Part shown: in pieces, positions 16,978 to 25,252 of the stretch
Numbering within the stretch: the first letter of the stretch is position 1
How the letters are laid out: every line of letters starts with the position of its first letter
DNA from: Alphaproteobacteria bacterium
Lineage (GTDB): Bacteria > Pseudomonadota > Alphaproteobacteria > Micropepsales > Micropepsaceae
Direction: 5' to 3'
NCBI GenBank assembly: GCA_016792565.1
Contig: JAEUMK010000096.1
Span: forward strand, 1 to 64,000
Length of the DNA: 64,000 nucleotides
The notes under the pieces: model-generated
Databases searched by the model: none
What the model saw: the letters and a program-made list of their open reading frames with translations, nothing else
Told to the model about the DNA's origin: nothing
Position numbers and translations under genes: made by a program

Positions 16978-18566
16978 CGCTGCTCGCCATCGACCGCCTC
17001 TCGCTCGCCATCGGCGGCAAGCTGATCCTCAGATCGGTATCGCTCACCGTCGCGCCGGGCGAAATCCTCGGTCTCGTCGGCGAATCCGGCTCGGGCAAGT
17101 CGATGACGCTGAACGCGATCATGCGCCTCGGGCCACCCGGCACGCGGACCGAGGGCGCGATCCGCTTCGAGGGCGCCGACCTTCTTGCCGGCCCAGAGCG
17201 CGCGATGGAATCCGTCCGTGGACGGAAGATCGGCATGGTCTTCCAGGAGCCCATGACGGCGCTCAATCCGGTGCAGACGATCGGCCGCCAGGTCGCTGAG
17301 TGCTTCCGCCTGCATCTTGGCTTCGGCGCGCGCGAGGCGCTGGCCGAAGCGGCCGAGCGGCTGCGGCGCGCCGGCCTGCCGCCGGAAATTGTCCCGCTCG
17401 ACCGCTACCCGCACCAATTGTCGGGCGGCCAGCGCCAGCGCGTCGTCGTCGCCATCGCCGCCGCCTTGGGGCCGAAGCTGATCCTCGCCGACGAGCCGAC
17501 GACGGCGCTCGATGCGACCGCCCGGGGCGGCATCATCGACCTTCTCGCCGGTCTCGCCCGGCGCGAGGGCGCGGGGCTCGTCTTCGTCACCCACGATCTC
17601 GCGTCGATCGCCGGCATCGCCGACCGCATCGCCTTCATGAAGGATGGCGAGGTGGTGGAGGAAGGCTCGGCTCCGTCCATCTTCCGCAGCCTCCGCCACC
17701 CTTACGCACAATCGCTGCTCGCTGCCTCGGCCCTGCCGCCGATCGCGCCGGACGAAGCCGCGGGCGGGACGGAGCCGATCGTCGAGGCGGTGGATGTGTC
17801 CGTCGTCTATGGCGGCGGCGTGCGCGCGGTCGACGGCGTCTCGTTGACCCTCATGTCGGGCGAAAGCCTGGCCATTGTCGGTGAGTCCGGCTCGGGCAAG
17901 TCGACCCTGGCGCGGTCCGTTCTGGGTCTGGAACCGCTCGCCGCCGGGACAGTGCGGATCGCCGGTACCGACATCCACCGGGCTAGCGGCGGCGCGCTGC
18001 GGGCCGCGCGCGCCGCGATCCAGGCGGTTTTCCAGGACCCCTATGGCAGCCTCAACCCGCGTCACCGGATCGAGCGCATCGTCGCCGAGCCGCTGCATTT
18101 GCTGGGGCGCATCGCCTCGGCGGAGCGTAGGGCCCGCATCGCCAGGGCGCTCGCCGATGTCGGCCTGCCGCCGGACGGCGCCCGGCGCTATCCGCACGAG
18201 TTCTCCGGCGGTCAGCGCCAGCGCATCGCCATCGCCCGCGCCCTGATCTCCGAACCCAAGGTCATCGTGCTGGACGAGGCGGTATCGGCGTTGGACGTGA
18301 CGACGCGGGCGCAGATCGTCGCGTTGCTGCGCGAACTTTCGCGCCGTCGCGGACTTGCCTATCTCTTCATCACGCACGATCTGGACGCGGCGCGCGCCGT
18401 CGCCAACCGGGTCGTGGTCATGCGACGCGGCCGCGTGGTCGAAGAGGGCAGAACCGCCGCCGTTCTGGCGCAGCCGCACGACCCCTATACGAAGGAACTG
18501 ATCGCCGCCGCGCCGGACCTCGAGACCGTGCTGGCGGCGCGTGAAGCGGAGGCGAGGACGAGATGA
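16974..18566 (+). CDS. Fused DppD-DppF type ABC ATPase
   Basis: A 530-residue protein with two nucleotide-binding domains in one chain, as in YejF-type importers. The first Walker A 'GESGSGKSM' is near residue 37 and the second 'GESGSGKST' near 303; signatures 'LSGGQRQR' (about 145) and 'FSGGQRQR' (about 413) and two Walker B aspartates ('[10 protein letters not shown]', '[10 protein letters not shown]') are all present. The second Walker B carries DEA rather than DEP, a tolerated variant. Each half ends with the oligopeptide-transporter extension ('[10 protein letters not shown]', '[10 protein letters not shown]'). The start overlaps the preceding permease and the end overlaps the aldehyde dehydrogenase start, so the operon continues into catabolic genes. 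Confidence 0.93.
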   Translation: MTLLAIDRLSLAIGGKLILRSVSLTVAPGEILGLVGESGSGKSMTLNAIMRLGPPGTRTEGAIRFEGADLLAGPERAMESVRGRKIGMVFQEPMTALNPVQTIGRQVAECFRLHLGFGAREALAEAAERLRRAGLPPEIVPLDRYPHQLSGGQRQRVVVAIAAALGPKLILADEPTTALDATARGGIIDLLAGLARREGAGLVFVTHDLASIAGIADRIAFMKDGEVVEEGSAPSIFRSLRHPYAQSLLAASALPPIAPDEAAGGTEPIVEAVDVSVVYGGGVRAVDGVSLTLMSGESLAIVGESGSGKSTLARSVLGLEPLAAGTVRIAGTDIHRASGGALRAARAAIQAVFQDPYGSLNPRHRIERIVAEPLHLLGRIASAERRARIARALADVGLPPDGARRYPHEFSGGQRQRIAIARALISEPKVIVLDEAVSALDVTTRAQIVALLRELSRRRGLAYLFITHDLDAARAVANRVVVMRRGRVVEEGRTAAVLAQPHDPYTKELIAAAPDLETVLAAREAEARTR

Positions 18567-20008
18567 GTGGGACGCAGCCTCCGGGCGATCTCCTGATCGG
18601 CGGCGTCTGGCGGCGCGCCTCGGCGACGCTGCCGGCCGAAAATCCCTCGACCGGCGCGGTCGAGGGCGAGATCGCGCGCGGCACGGCCGCCGACATAGAC
18701 GAGGCGGTCGCCGCCGCCAGATCCGCGCTGGCCGGCGACTGGGGGCGTCTCGATGCCACCGAGCGTGGCCGCGTCCTGACGCGCATCGGCGAAGCGGTGC
18801 GCGCGAGGGCCGAGGATCTGGCGCTCATCGAGGCGGCCGATGTCGGCAAGCCGCTGCGTCAGGCGCGCGCCGACGCGCTGGCCCTTGCCCGCTATTGCGA
18901 ATTCTATGGCGGTGCGGCCGACAAGCTGATGGGCGAGACCATCCCCTATCGCACCGGCTACACCGTCTACACGCTGCGCGAACCGCACGGCGTCACCGGC
19001 CATATCGTGCCGTGGAACTACCCGATGCAGATCGTCGGCCGCTCGGTCGGCGCGGCGCTCGCCATGGGCAATGCGGCGGTCTTGAAACCGGCCGAGGATG
19101 CCTCGCGTTCGGCCCTCGCCTTCGCGGCGATCGCGGTCGAGGCGGGACTGCCCGCCGGGGCGCTCAACGTCGTGCCCGGCCTCGGGGCGGAGGCGGGGGC
19201 GGCGCTGACTGCCCATCCGGGCATCGATCACATCTCCTTCACCGGCTCCTACGCAGTCGGCTGCGCGGTGCAGGCGGCGGCGGCACGCCGCGCCGCGCCG
19301 GTCACGCTGGAGCTTGGCGGCAAGTCGCCGCAGATCGTCTTCGACGACGCCGACATCGCCCGCGCGCTGCCCTTCCTCGCCGACGCCGGTTTGCAGAACG
19401 CCGGCCAGACCTGTTCGGCCTCTTCGCGCATTCTCGTGCAGCGCGGCGTCTATGACGAGGTCGTGGAGCGCCTCGCGACCCGCTATCGCGGCCTCGTCGC
19501 GGGTCCGGCGATGGCCGACCGCGATCTCGGGCCGCTGATCTCGGCCAAGCAGAAGGCGACGGTCTTGTCCTTCATCGCCCGCGCCCGCGCCGACGCGCTC
19601 GCTATCGCCGCCGAAGGCCGCATCGCCGAGGACGCGCCCGCCGCCGGCCACTATGTCGCGCCGCTGCTCTTCGCCGGCGTCGATCCTTGCCACCTGCTGG
19701 CGCAGGACGAGATCTTCGGCCCCGTGCAGGTGGTCATTCCCTTCCACGACGAGGACGAGGCTCTCGCCATCGCCAACGGCACGCCCTATGGCCTGGTGGC
19801 GGGGGTATGGACGCGCGACGGGGCGCGCCAGATGCGCCTCGCCCGCGCGCTGAAGGCCGGGCAGGTCTTCCTCAACAATTACGGCGCGGGCGGTGGCGTG
19901 GAGCTGCCCTTCGGCGGCGTCGGGCGGTCGGGTCACGGCCGCGAGAAGGGTTTCGAGGCGCTCTACGGCTTCTCCACGCTGAAGACCGTGGCGGCCTGGC
20001 ACGGATGA
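18563..20008 (+). CDS. NAD(P)-dependent aldehyde dehydrogenase (first of two)
   Basis: A 481-residue ALDH-superfamily enzyme oxidising an aldehyde to an acid. Asn152 in 'VPWNYP', general base Glu250 in 'TLELGGKSPQ' and nucleophile Cys284 in 'GQTCSASSR' are all present, with the cofactor motif 'FTGSYAVG' near 226. Its ATG overlaps the ABC ATPase stop by four bases. Being translationally coupled to a transporter and followed by an SDR, it probably processes part of the imported compound after amide cleavage. Relatives include betaine-aldehyde and gamma-aminobutyraldehyde dehydrogenases, but the substrate is not readable. Confidence 0.92.
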   Translation: MSGTQPPGDLLIGGVWRRASATLPAENPSTGAVEGEIARGTAADIDEAVAAARSALAGDWGRLDATERGRVLTRIGEAVRARAEDLALIEAADVGKPLRQARADALALARYCEFYGGAADKLMGETIPYRTGYTVYTLREPHGVTGHIVPWNYPMQIVGRSVGAALAMGNAAVLKPAEDASRSALAFAAIAVEAGLPAGALNVVPGLGAEAGAALTAHPGIDHISFTGSYAVGCAVQAAAARRAAPVTLELGGKSPQIVFDDADIARALPFLADAGLQNAGQTCSASSRILVQRGVYDEVVERLATRYRGLVAGPAMADRDLGPLISAKQKATVLSFIARARADALAIAAEGRIAEDAPAAGHYVAPLLFAGVDPCHLLAQDEIFGPVQVVIPFHDEDEALAIANGTPYGLVAGVWTRDGARQMRLARALKAGQVFLNNYGAGGGVELPFGGVGRSGHGREKGFEALYGFSTLKTVAAWHG

Positions 20009-20015
20009 GGATCGC

Positions 20016-20762
20016 ATGAGACTTCAGGGCAAACGGGCCATCGTCACCGGCGGCGCATCGGGTTTCGGCGCGGGCATCGCGCGCGCCTTCGCGGCCGCGG
20101 GCGCGCGCGTAGCCATCGCCGACCTGAACGGCCCGGCGGCCGAGGCGCTGGCGCACGAGATCGGCGGCGGCGCGATCGCCGTCGCGACCGACGTCTCGCG
20201 CGGCGACAGCGTCGCGGCCATGGCGTCGTCGGCGATCACGGCGTTCGGCGGCGTCGACATCCTCGTCAACAATGCCGGGATCGGCCATGTGCCGCAGGCG
20301 TTGGAAGATCTGCCGGAGGAGAGCTTCGACCGCATCCTCGCGGTCAACGCCAAGTCGGTCTATCTCACCGCCCGCGCTTTGGTCCCGGGCATGAAGAAGG
20401 CGGGGCGGGGGGCGATCCTCAACATCGCCTCGACTGGCGGCGTCAGCCCCCGGCCGCGCCTCACCTGGTACAACGCCTCCAAGGGCTGGATGATCACCGC
20501 GACGCGGGCGATGGCGGTCGAGCTCGCGCCCTTCGGCGTGCGCGTCAACGCGTTGAACCCGGTCGCCGGCGAAACCCCGCTGCTCGCCACCTTCATGGGC
20601 GAGGACACGCCCGAGATTCGCGCGAAGTTCCTGGCGAGCATTCCGCTCGGCCGCTTCTCGACGCCGCAGGACATGGGCGCGGCGGCGCTCTTCCTGTGCA
20701 GCGACGAGGCCTCGATGATCACCGGCGTGGCGCTCGAGGTCGATGGCGGGCGCTGCATCTGA
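20016..20762 (+). CDS. Short-chain dehydrogenase/reductase
   Basis: A 248-residue classical SDR. The cofactor motif 'TGGASGFGAG' is at 11-20, 'NNAG' at 85-88, and the catalytic tetrad is Asn111, Ser139, Tyr152 and Lys156 ('WYNASK'). Asp36 after the second strand ('IADLNG') suggests NAD rather than NADP. It starts 7 bases after the aldehyde dehydrogenase. A natural reading is alcohol to aldehyde (or hydroxyl to ketone) oxidation followed by aldehyde oxidation by the neighbour; this is inference. Confidence 0.9.
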   Translation: MRLQGKRAIVTGGASGFGAGIARAFAAAGARVAIADLNGPAAEALAHEIGGGAIAVATDVSRGDSVAAMASSAITAFGGVDILVNNAGIGHVPQALEDLPEESFDRILAVNAKSVYLTARALVPGMKKAGRGAILNIASTGGVSPRPRLTWYNASKGWMITATRAMAVELAPFGVRVNALNPVAGETPLLATFMGEDTPEIRAKFLASIPLGRFSTPQDMGAAALFLCSDEASMITGVALEVDGGRCI

Positions 20763-20831
20763 CCTTGACGTAACCTGAGGCACAATTGCCACGCCCGCAC
20801 CGAATGGCGCGCGGCGGGTGAAGTCCGCTTG

Positions 20832-20842
20832 AACCTTAGGTT
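20832..20842. promoter_or_regulatory. Perfect inverted repeat upstream of the TonB receptor
   Basis: AACCT-T-AGGTT is a perfect 11-base palindrome 88 bases before the receptor ATG, in the only real gap of this locus (20763-20929). A half copy TTTAGG follows directly. It may be an operator for a local regulator, but the regulator is not in the window and chance occurrence is possible. Confidence 0.25.
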
Positions 20843-20929
20843 TAGGCGTAGCCTGATGAAAGGCGGGGAAGAAACGCCGACAAAGGGACCGGCTTGACGA
20901 GCTCCTTCGCTCACCAGGGGAACCCAGAC

Positions 20930-23179
20930 ATGCGCCTTCACAGACTGCTCATCGCCACGTTGCTCGCCGGAAGCGCGCTGTCCGTCCTGGCCCGTGCGCA
21001 GGAAGCGCCGCCCGCCACGCCTGAGGGGAACGAGGAAGTGGTCGTCACCGCCCAGCGCCGCGCCCAGAAGGCGCAGGATGTCGGCATCGCGCTTACCCCG
21101 GTGACCGGCGAGACGCTCAGCGAGCGCGGCATCACGACGGTGAACGGGCTGGAGAACATCACGCCCAGCCTCGAAATAGAGAACCAGTTCGGCTCCGGCC
21201 AGGTCGCCTTCACGATCCGCGGCATCGGCTTCCGCGACTACGCGACCAACAACACCTCGACCGTCGGCCTCTATGTCGACGACGTCGCCTACACGCTGCC
21301 TGTCCTTAGCCAGGGCGTCCTCTTCGACATCGACCGCGTCGAGGTCTTGCGCGGGCCGCAGGGCACGCTCTACGGCCGCAACTCGACCGGCGGCGCGATC
21401 AACGTCATCACCCGCAAGCCGACCGAGGAAACCGAAGCCGGCTTCGTCGCCGAATATGGCCGCTTCAGCGCCTTCCGCGCCGAGGCCTATGCCGGCGGCA
21501 AGCTCGGCGAGGGCGTCACGGCGCGCCTGTCGGTGGCGACCGAGCAGGGCGGCGCCTGGCAAGTCAACCGCGAGACCGGCGTCGATCTCGGCGACGCCGA
21601 CAAGACGGCCGGCCGCCTGCAGGTCGAGATCGCCTCGCCCGACGACAAGGTCAGCCTGCTGCTCAACCTGCACGGCCACACCGATCAGGGCGACGGCATC
21701 GGCAAGAAGCTCTTCACCGACTTTCCCGGCTCCTTCGCCGCCGCCCCGGCGCTGGCCCATCAGGGCCGTGAGACGAGCTGGGGCACGTCGGCCACCTATG
21801 CCGGCATCATCGGCATCCAGCCGGACTCCAAGCCCTTCCGCGACAACGAAGGCTGGGGCTTCAGCGCCACCTTCAGCGCCGATCTGGGCTTTGCGGACCT
21901 CACCTATATCGGCGCCTTCGAGCACCTCGATCGCCGCGAATACAACGACTATGACGGCCTGACGGAAGGTTATGCCGACGTCTATTTCGTCAGCGATGTT
22001 TCGGTGCAGAGCCACGAGGTGCGCCTCGCTTCGGCCGATGAGGGGCCGTTTAGCTGGGTCGGCGGCATCTACTACGCGAACGAGAATCTGGACGAGCTTT
22101 ACACCTCCGGCTTCAACGGCAGCTTCGGGCCGGCCTTCTCGGTGCTCTGGGTGCCCTACAAGCAGGAAGTCGAGACGCTTGGCATCTTCGCGCAGGGCGA
22201 CTACGCCGTGAACGACAAGGTCAGGATCGTCGCCGGCTTGCGTTGGGAGAGCGAGGACCGCGACCTGCGCGACGCGGCGACCTACGCCATCGGCTTCCCC
22301 GGCCTCAACTTCGCCAACGGCACGGTCGACGGCACGCTCGAAAGCCGCAGCACCTCGTTCGACGAGATGAGCGGCAAGGTTGCGCTCGAATACCGGCCCG
22401 ACGAGAACCTGCTGACCTATTTCAGCATCAGCCGGGGCATCAAGTCGGGCGGCTTCACCGCCTACAATACCTTCAACCCCGCCGGCCTCGATCCGTTCCT
22501 GCCCGAAAAGCTCTGGGCCTACGAGGCCGGCTTCAAGGCCGACTTCGCCGACGATACGGTCCGCCTCAACGGCGCGATCTTCTACTACGACTACAAGGAC
22601 CAGCAGGTTCAGTCGGCCGCCTGGGTCGCCCCGGCAGGCCCCGGCTCGCCGGCCCTCGTGGGCAAGATCGTCAATGCGCCCAAGAGCGAGGTCTATGGCG
22701 GCGAGCTCGAACTGATCTGGCGCGCCACGCCGGAGCTGACGATCACCCAGTCGCTCGGCTGGAAGCAGGGCACGTTCCAGGAATTCCTGGATGCCGACTT
22801 CCTCGTTCCCTTCGGCACCATCGACCGGGCTGGGCAGGACATCGGTTTCCCCGAACTCTCCTATGGCGGCTCGATCGCCTACGAGAACCAGACGACCGCC
22901 GGCTTCAGCTATGCCGCTTCGATCGGCTACTCCTATCACGACACGCGCAGCTTCCCGCTGCTCGGGTCGCTGTTCGACATCGACTCCTACTGGCTGGTCG
23001 ATGCGAACCTGGTCTTCCGTCCCGACAACACGCCGTGGGAGTTCGGCCTGTGGGGCCGCAACATCTTCGACGCCGAGTACGACGAGACGCGCAACACCTT
23101 CAATTCGGGCGCGGGCGACAATTTCTCCGTACCCGGACAGCCCGCGACTTACGGCGTCCGCATCGGCGCTCATTTCTGA
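20930..23179 (+). CDS. TonB-dependent outer-membrane receptor
   Basis: A 749-residue receptor. Residues 1-23 are a signal peptide ending 'ARAQ', the TonB box 'EEVVVTAQRR' is at about 34-43, and the plug holds 'TIRGIGFRD', 'LYVDDVAYTLP' and 'RVEVLRGPQGTLYGRNSTGGAINVIT'. The C-terminal residue is phenylalanine ('YGVRIGAHF'). Sequence style is that of the large family of receptors for organic nutrients in alphaproteobacteria rather than siderophore receptors such as FepA. The ATG at 20930 has AGGGGA upstream; an in-frame TTG at 20894 is unlikely. It sits 167 bases downstream of the ABC/ALDH/SDR genes on the same strand and probably provides outer-membrane uptake for the same compound. Confidence 0.9.
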   Translation: MRLHRLLIATLLAGSALSVLARAQEAPPATPEGNEEVVVTAQRRAQKAQDVGIALTPVTGETLSERGITTVNGLENITPSLEIENQFGSGQVAFTIRGIGFRDYATNNTSTVGLYVDDVAYTLPVLSQGVLFDIDRVEVLRGPQGTLYGRNSTGGAINVITRKPTEETEAGFVAEYGRFSAFRAEAYAGGKLGEGVTARLSVATEQGGAWQVNRETGVDLGDADKTAGRLQVEIASPDDKVSLLLNLHGHTDQGDGIGKKLFTDFPGSFAAAPALAHQGRETSWGTSATYAGIIGIQPDSKPFRDNEGWGFSATFSADLGFADLTYIGAFEHLDRREYNDYDGLTEGYADVYFVSDVSVQSHEVRLASADEGPFSWVGGIYYANENLDELYTSGFNGSFGPAFSVLWVPYKQEVETLGIFAQGDYAVNDKVRIVAGLRWESEDRDLRDAATYAIGFPGLNFANGTVDGTLESRSTSFDEMSGKVALEYRPDENLLTYFSISRGIKSGGFTAYNTFNPAGLDPFLPEKLWAYEAGFKADFADDTVRLNGAIFYYDYKDQQVQSAAWVAPAGPGSPALVGKIVNAPKSEVYGGELELIWRATPELTITQSLGWKQGTFQEFLDADFLVPFGTIDRAGQDIGFPELSYGGSIAYENQTTAGFSYAASIGYSYHDTRSFPLLGSLFDIDSYWLVDANLVFRPDNTPWEFGLWGRNIFDAEYDETRNTFNSGAGDNFSVPGQPATYGVRIGAHF

Positions 23180-23200
23180 TCGCGCTGCCATCTCATCGGG

Positions 23201-23230
23201 AAAGGCCGGCTTCGCGCCGGCCTTTTCGTT
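23201..23230. terminator. Bidirectional intrinsic terminator
   Basis: A perfect 10-bp stem AAAGGCCGGC / GCCGGCCTTT (23201-23210 and 23216-23225) with loop TTCGC is flanked by A and T runs on both sides. It lies between the convergent receptor and hydrolase genes and can serve both. Confidence 0.88.
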
Positions 23231-24064
23231 TCACTTCAGCGCGGCGAGAATGGCGGCGGTCGTCTCGTGCGGGCGTTCCAGCATGATCTGGTGACCGGTG
23301 TCCGACAGCACCTCGAAGCTTGCGTTGGGCAGCGCCTTCGCCAGCGCCTCGCCGGCCGCAGGCGGCGTCAGCCGGTCGCTCGCGCCGGCGATGATGCGCA
23401 CGGGAAGGGCGATCTCCCCCAGTCGCGCAAGATCCAGCGGCGCGATCTGGCGCATCAGCGATTGCATCATGAAGAGGCTGTTCGCCTTGGTGACCTCCTG
23501 CTCGTAGGCGACGAGGGCCGGATCGGCGCCCTTGTCCCAGGCGAGCTTGGCGAAGCCCGCCGCCAGCCAAGGCCGGATCAGCCGCAGCACGAAGACCGGC
23601 CACGAGACGATTGGCCCTGTAGGATTGAAATTGGCGGGCGGCGTGGCGCCCAGCAACACGGCACCGATCGCCGTCTTGACGAGTTCGGGGCGCGCGGCGA
23701 GCAGCGCCGCCAGCGTCAGCCGCGTGCCGTAGGAATGGGCGACCAGAAGATTGCGCGCCGTGCCGAAGCGTTCCAGCAACGCCACATAGTCGTCGGCGAA
23801 GGCCGATCCGGCATAGGTTGCCGCGATCTTCGGAGCCGGGCTCTCGCCATGCCCCGGAAAGTCCCAGGCGACGACACGAAGCCCGGCCGCCGTCAGCGCC
23901 AGCCATTGATGGCGCCACTGGTTCTTGTTGCCGCCGGAGCCATGGCAAAGAAAAACCGTGGTGTCGCCCGGCGCCTCGTGCACGGCGACGGACAGCGTGC
24001 GTCCGGGGCGCAGCTCGACGGTCGTGCCGGCGAAAACGCGGCGGTTCGGGGCGAGAGCGTTCAT
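23231..24064 (-). CDS. Alpha/beta hydrolase
   Basis: A 277-residue cytoplasmic hydrolase. 'LCHGSGGNKNQW' near residue 38 is the oxyanion region, the nucleophile is in 'LVAHSYGTRL' near residue 109, a likely acid is in 'IIAGASDRLT' near 227, and the histidine is in 'DTGHQIML' near 257. An in-frame ATG at 24106 exists, but homology starts with the ATG at 24064. It converges on the TonB receptor gene across a terminator and is divergent from the P1 peptidase, so it could belong to the same catabolic neighbourhood. The family includes esterases, lactonases and haloperoxidase-like enzymes; substrate unknown. Confidence 0.85.
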   Translation of the reverse strand: MNALAPNRRVFAGTTVELRPGRTLSVAVHEAPGDTTVFLCHGSGGNKNQWRHQWLALTAAGLRVVAWDFPGHGESPAPKIAATYAGSAFADDYVALLERFGTARNLLVAHSYGTRLTLAALLAARPELVKTAIGAVLLGATPPANFNPTGPIVSWPVFVLRLIRPWLAAGFAKLAWDKGADPALVAYEQEVTKANSLFMMQSLMRQIAPLDLARLGEIALPVRIIAGASDRLTPPAAGEALAKALPNASFEVLSDTGHQIMLERPHETTAAILAALK

Positions 24065-24180
24065 GATCGGCTTCCGGATGACGGCAACGGGCAGAGCGTC
24101 GCCCAAAGGACGGCGAATTGGAACTGCCGCGCGCGGGCGGCTATAGACGGTCGTGCATCGACCAGCATCGGACCCTCGCA

Positions 24181-25188
24181 GTGACCCAGTTCCGGCCCGG
24201 CCCGCTCAATCTCATTACCGATGTCAGCGGCCTCAAGGTCGGCCACGCGACCGACGAGCATGCGGGCTCCGGCGTCACGGCGCTTCTCTGCGACGGCTTC
24301 TGGGCGGCCGCCGCCGATCCGCGTGGCGGTGGACCGGGCACCCGCGAGACGGACACGCTCTCAGCCGAAAACCTCAATGCCCGCGCCCACGCCATCGTGC
24401 TGGCAGGCGGCTCGGTCTATGGCCTTGCCGCCGCGGACGGCGCGGTGACGGCGCTGGCCGGGCAGGGCAGGGGATTGCGCCTGCGCCCCGGCTCGCCGCC
24501 CATTCCCATCGTGCCCGCCGCCGTGCTGCACGATCTGGGCAATCCCGGCGACAAGAACTGGGGCGACGATCCGCCCTATCGCCGTCTCGGCGCCGCGGCG
24601 GTCGCGGCGGCCGCTGAGGATTTCGCGCTCGGCTCGGTCGGCGCGGGACGCGGCGCGATGGCGGGGCTCGCCAAGGGCGGCATCGGTTCCGCCTCGCTCG
24701 ATCTCGGCGGCGGGTTGATGGCCGGGGCGCTGGTCGCCGCCAATCCCATCGGCAGCACCTACATGGCGGACGGCCGCACCTTCTGGGCCTGGCCGTTCGA
24801 GATCGACGGCGAGTTCGGCGGCGCACGCCCCGCCGCCGACATCATCGCCGCCGTCGATCCGGTCCCCGACGCCTCGCGCCTTTCGCAGTTCGGCCGCCTC
24901 GCGCCCGGCGCCAACACGACGCTTGGCGTCGTCGCCGTGAACGCCGATCTGACGCCGGCCGAGTGCAAGCGCATCGCCATCATGGCGCAGGATGGCTTCG
25001 CGCGCGCCATCCGTCCTATCCACACGCCGTTCGACGGCGACATCGTCTTCGCGCTCGCTGCCGGGCGTGTTGCTGTGGGCGAAGGGCCGGAGCGCACGGT
25101 CGCCATCGCCCGCCTCGGCGCGGCGGCGGCTGACTGCATGGCGCGAGCCGTCGCCCGCGCCATCCATGCCGCCGCGTCAACCGCCTGA
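24181..25188 (+). CDS. P1-family N-terminal-nucleophile peptidase (DmpA/NylC-like)
   Basis: A 335-residue member of peptidase family S58. Blocks 'NLITDVSGLKVGHA' (10-23), 'GTRETDTL' (53-60), 'VLAGGSVYGL' (73-82) and 'GSVGAGRGAMAG' (151-162) are standard. The self-cleavage site is very probably Asn245-Thr246 in 'GANTTLGVVAVNAD', matching the Asn-Thr junction of nylon-oligomer hydrolase NylC, whose new N-terminal threonine becomes the nucleophile. The family cleaves amides: aminopeptidase, beta-aminopeptidase, D-aminopeptidase/esterase or 6-aminohexanoate oligomer activity. I chose the GTG at 24181 because conservation starts there; a TTG at 24118 is the upstream alternative. It precedes an aldehyde dehydrogenase by 64 bases and follows a peptide-uptake locus. 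Confidence 0.87.
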   Translation: MTQFRPGPLNLITDVSGLKVGHATDEHAGSGVTALLCDGFWAAAADPRGGGPGTRETDTLSAENLNARAHAIVLAGGSVYGLAAADGAVTALAGQGRGLRLRPGSPPIPIVPAAVLHDLGNPGDKNWGDDPPYRRLGAAAVAAAAEDFALGSVGAGRGAMAGLAKGGIGSASLDLGGGLMAGALVAANPIGSTYMADGRTFWAWPFEIDGEFGGARPAADIIAAVDPVPDASRLSQFGRLAPGANTTLGVVAVNADLTPAECKRIAIMAQDGFARAIRPIHTPFDGDIVFALAAGRVAVGEGPERTVAIARLGAAAADCMARAVARAIHAAASTA

Positions 25189-25252
25189 CGGCTTGCGCGG
25201 CGGTCGCCGCGGTGCTGGTCTTGCCAGCGAAAGAACAAGCGGAGGAAGCCTC

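Noticed and set aside
20360-23191. A 943-codon open frame on the minus strand
   Set aside because: It is exactly antisense to the SDR and TonB receptor genes, whose motifs are clear on the plus strand; its sequence is Arg/Ala/Gly/Asp-rich without any domain.
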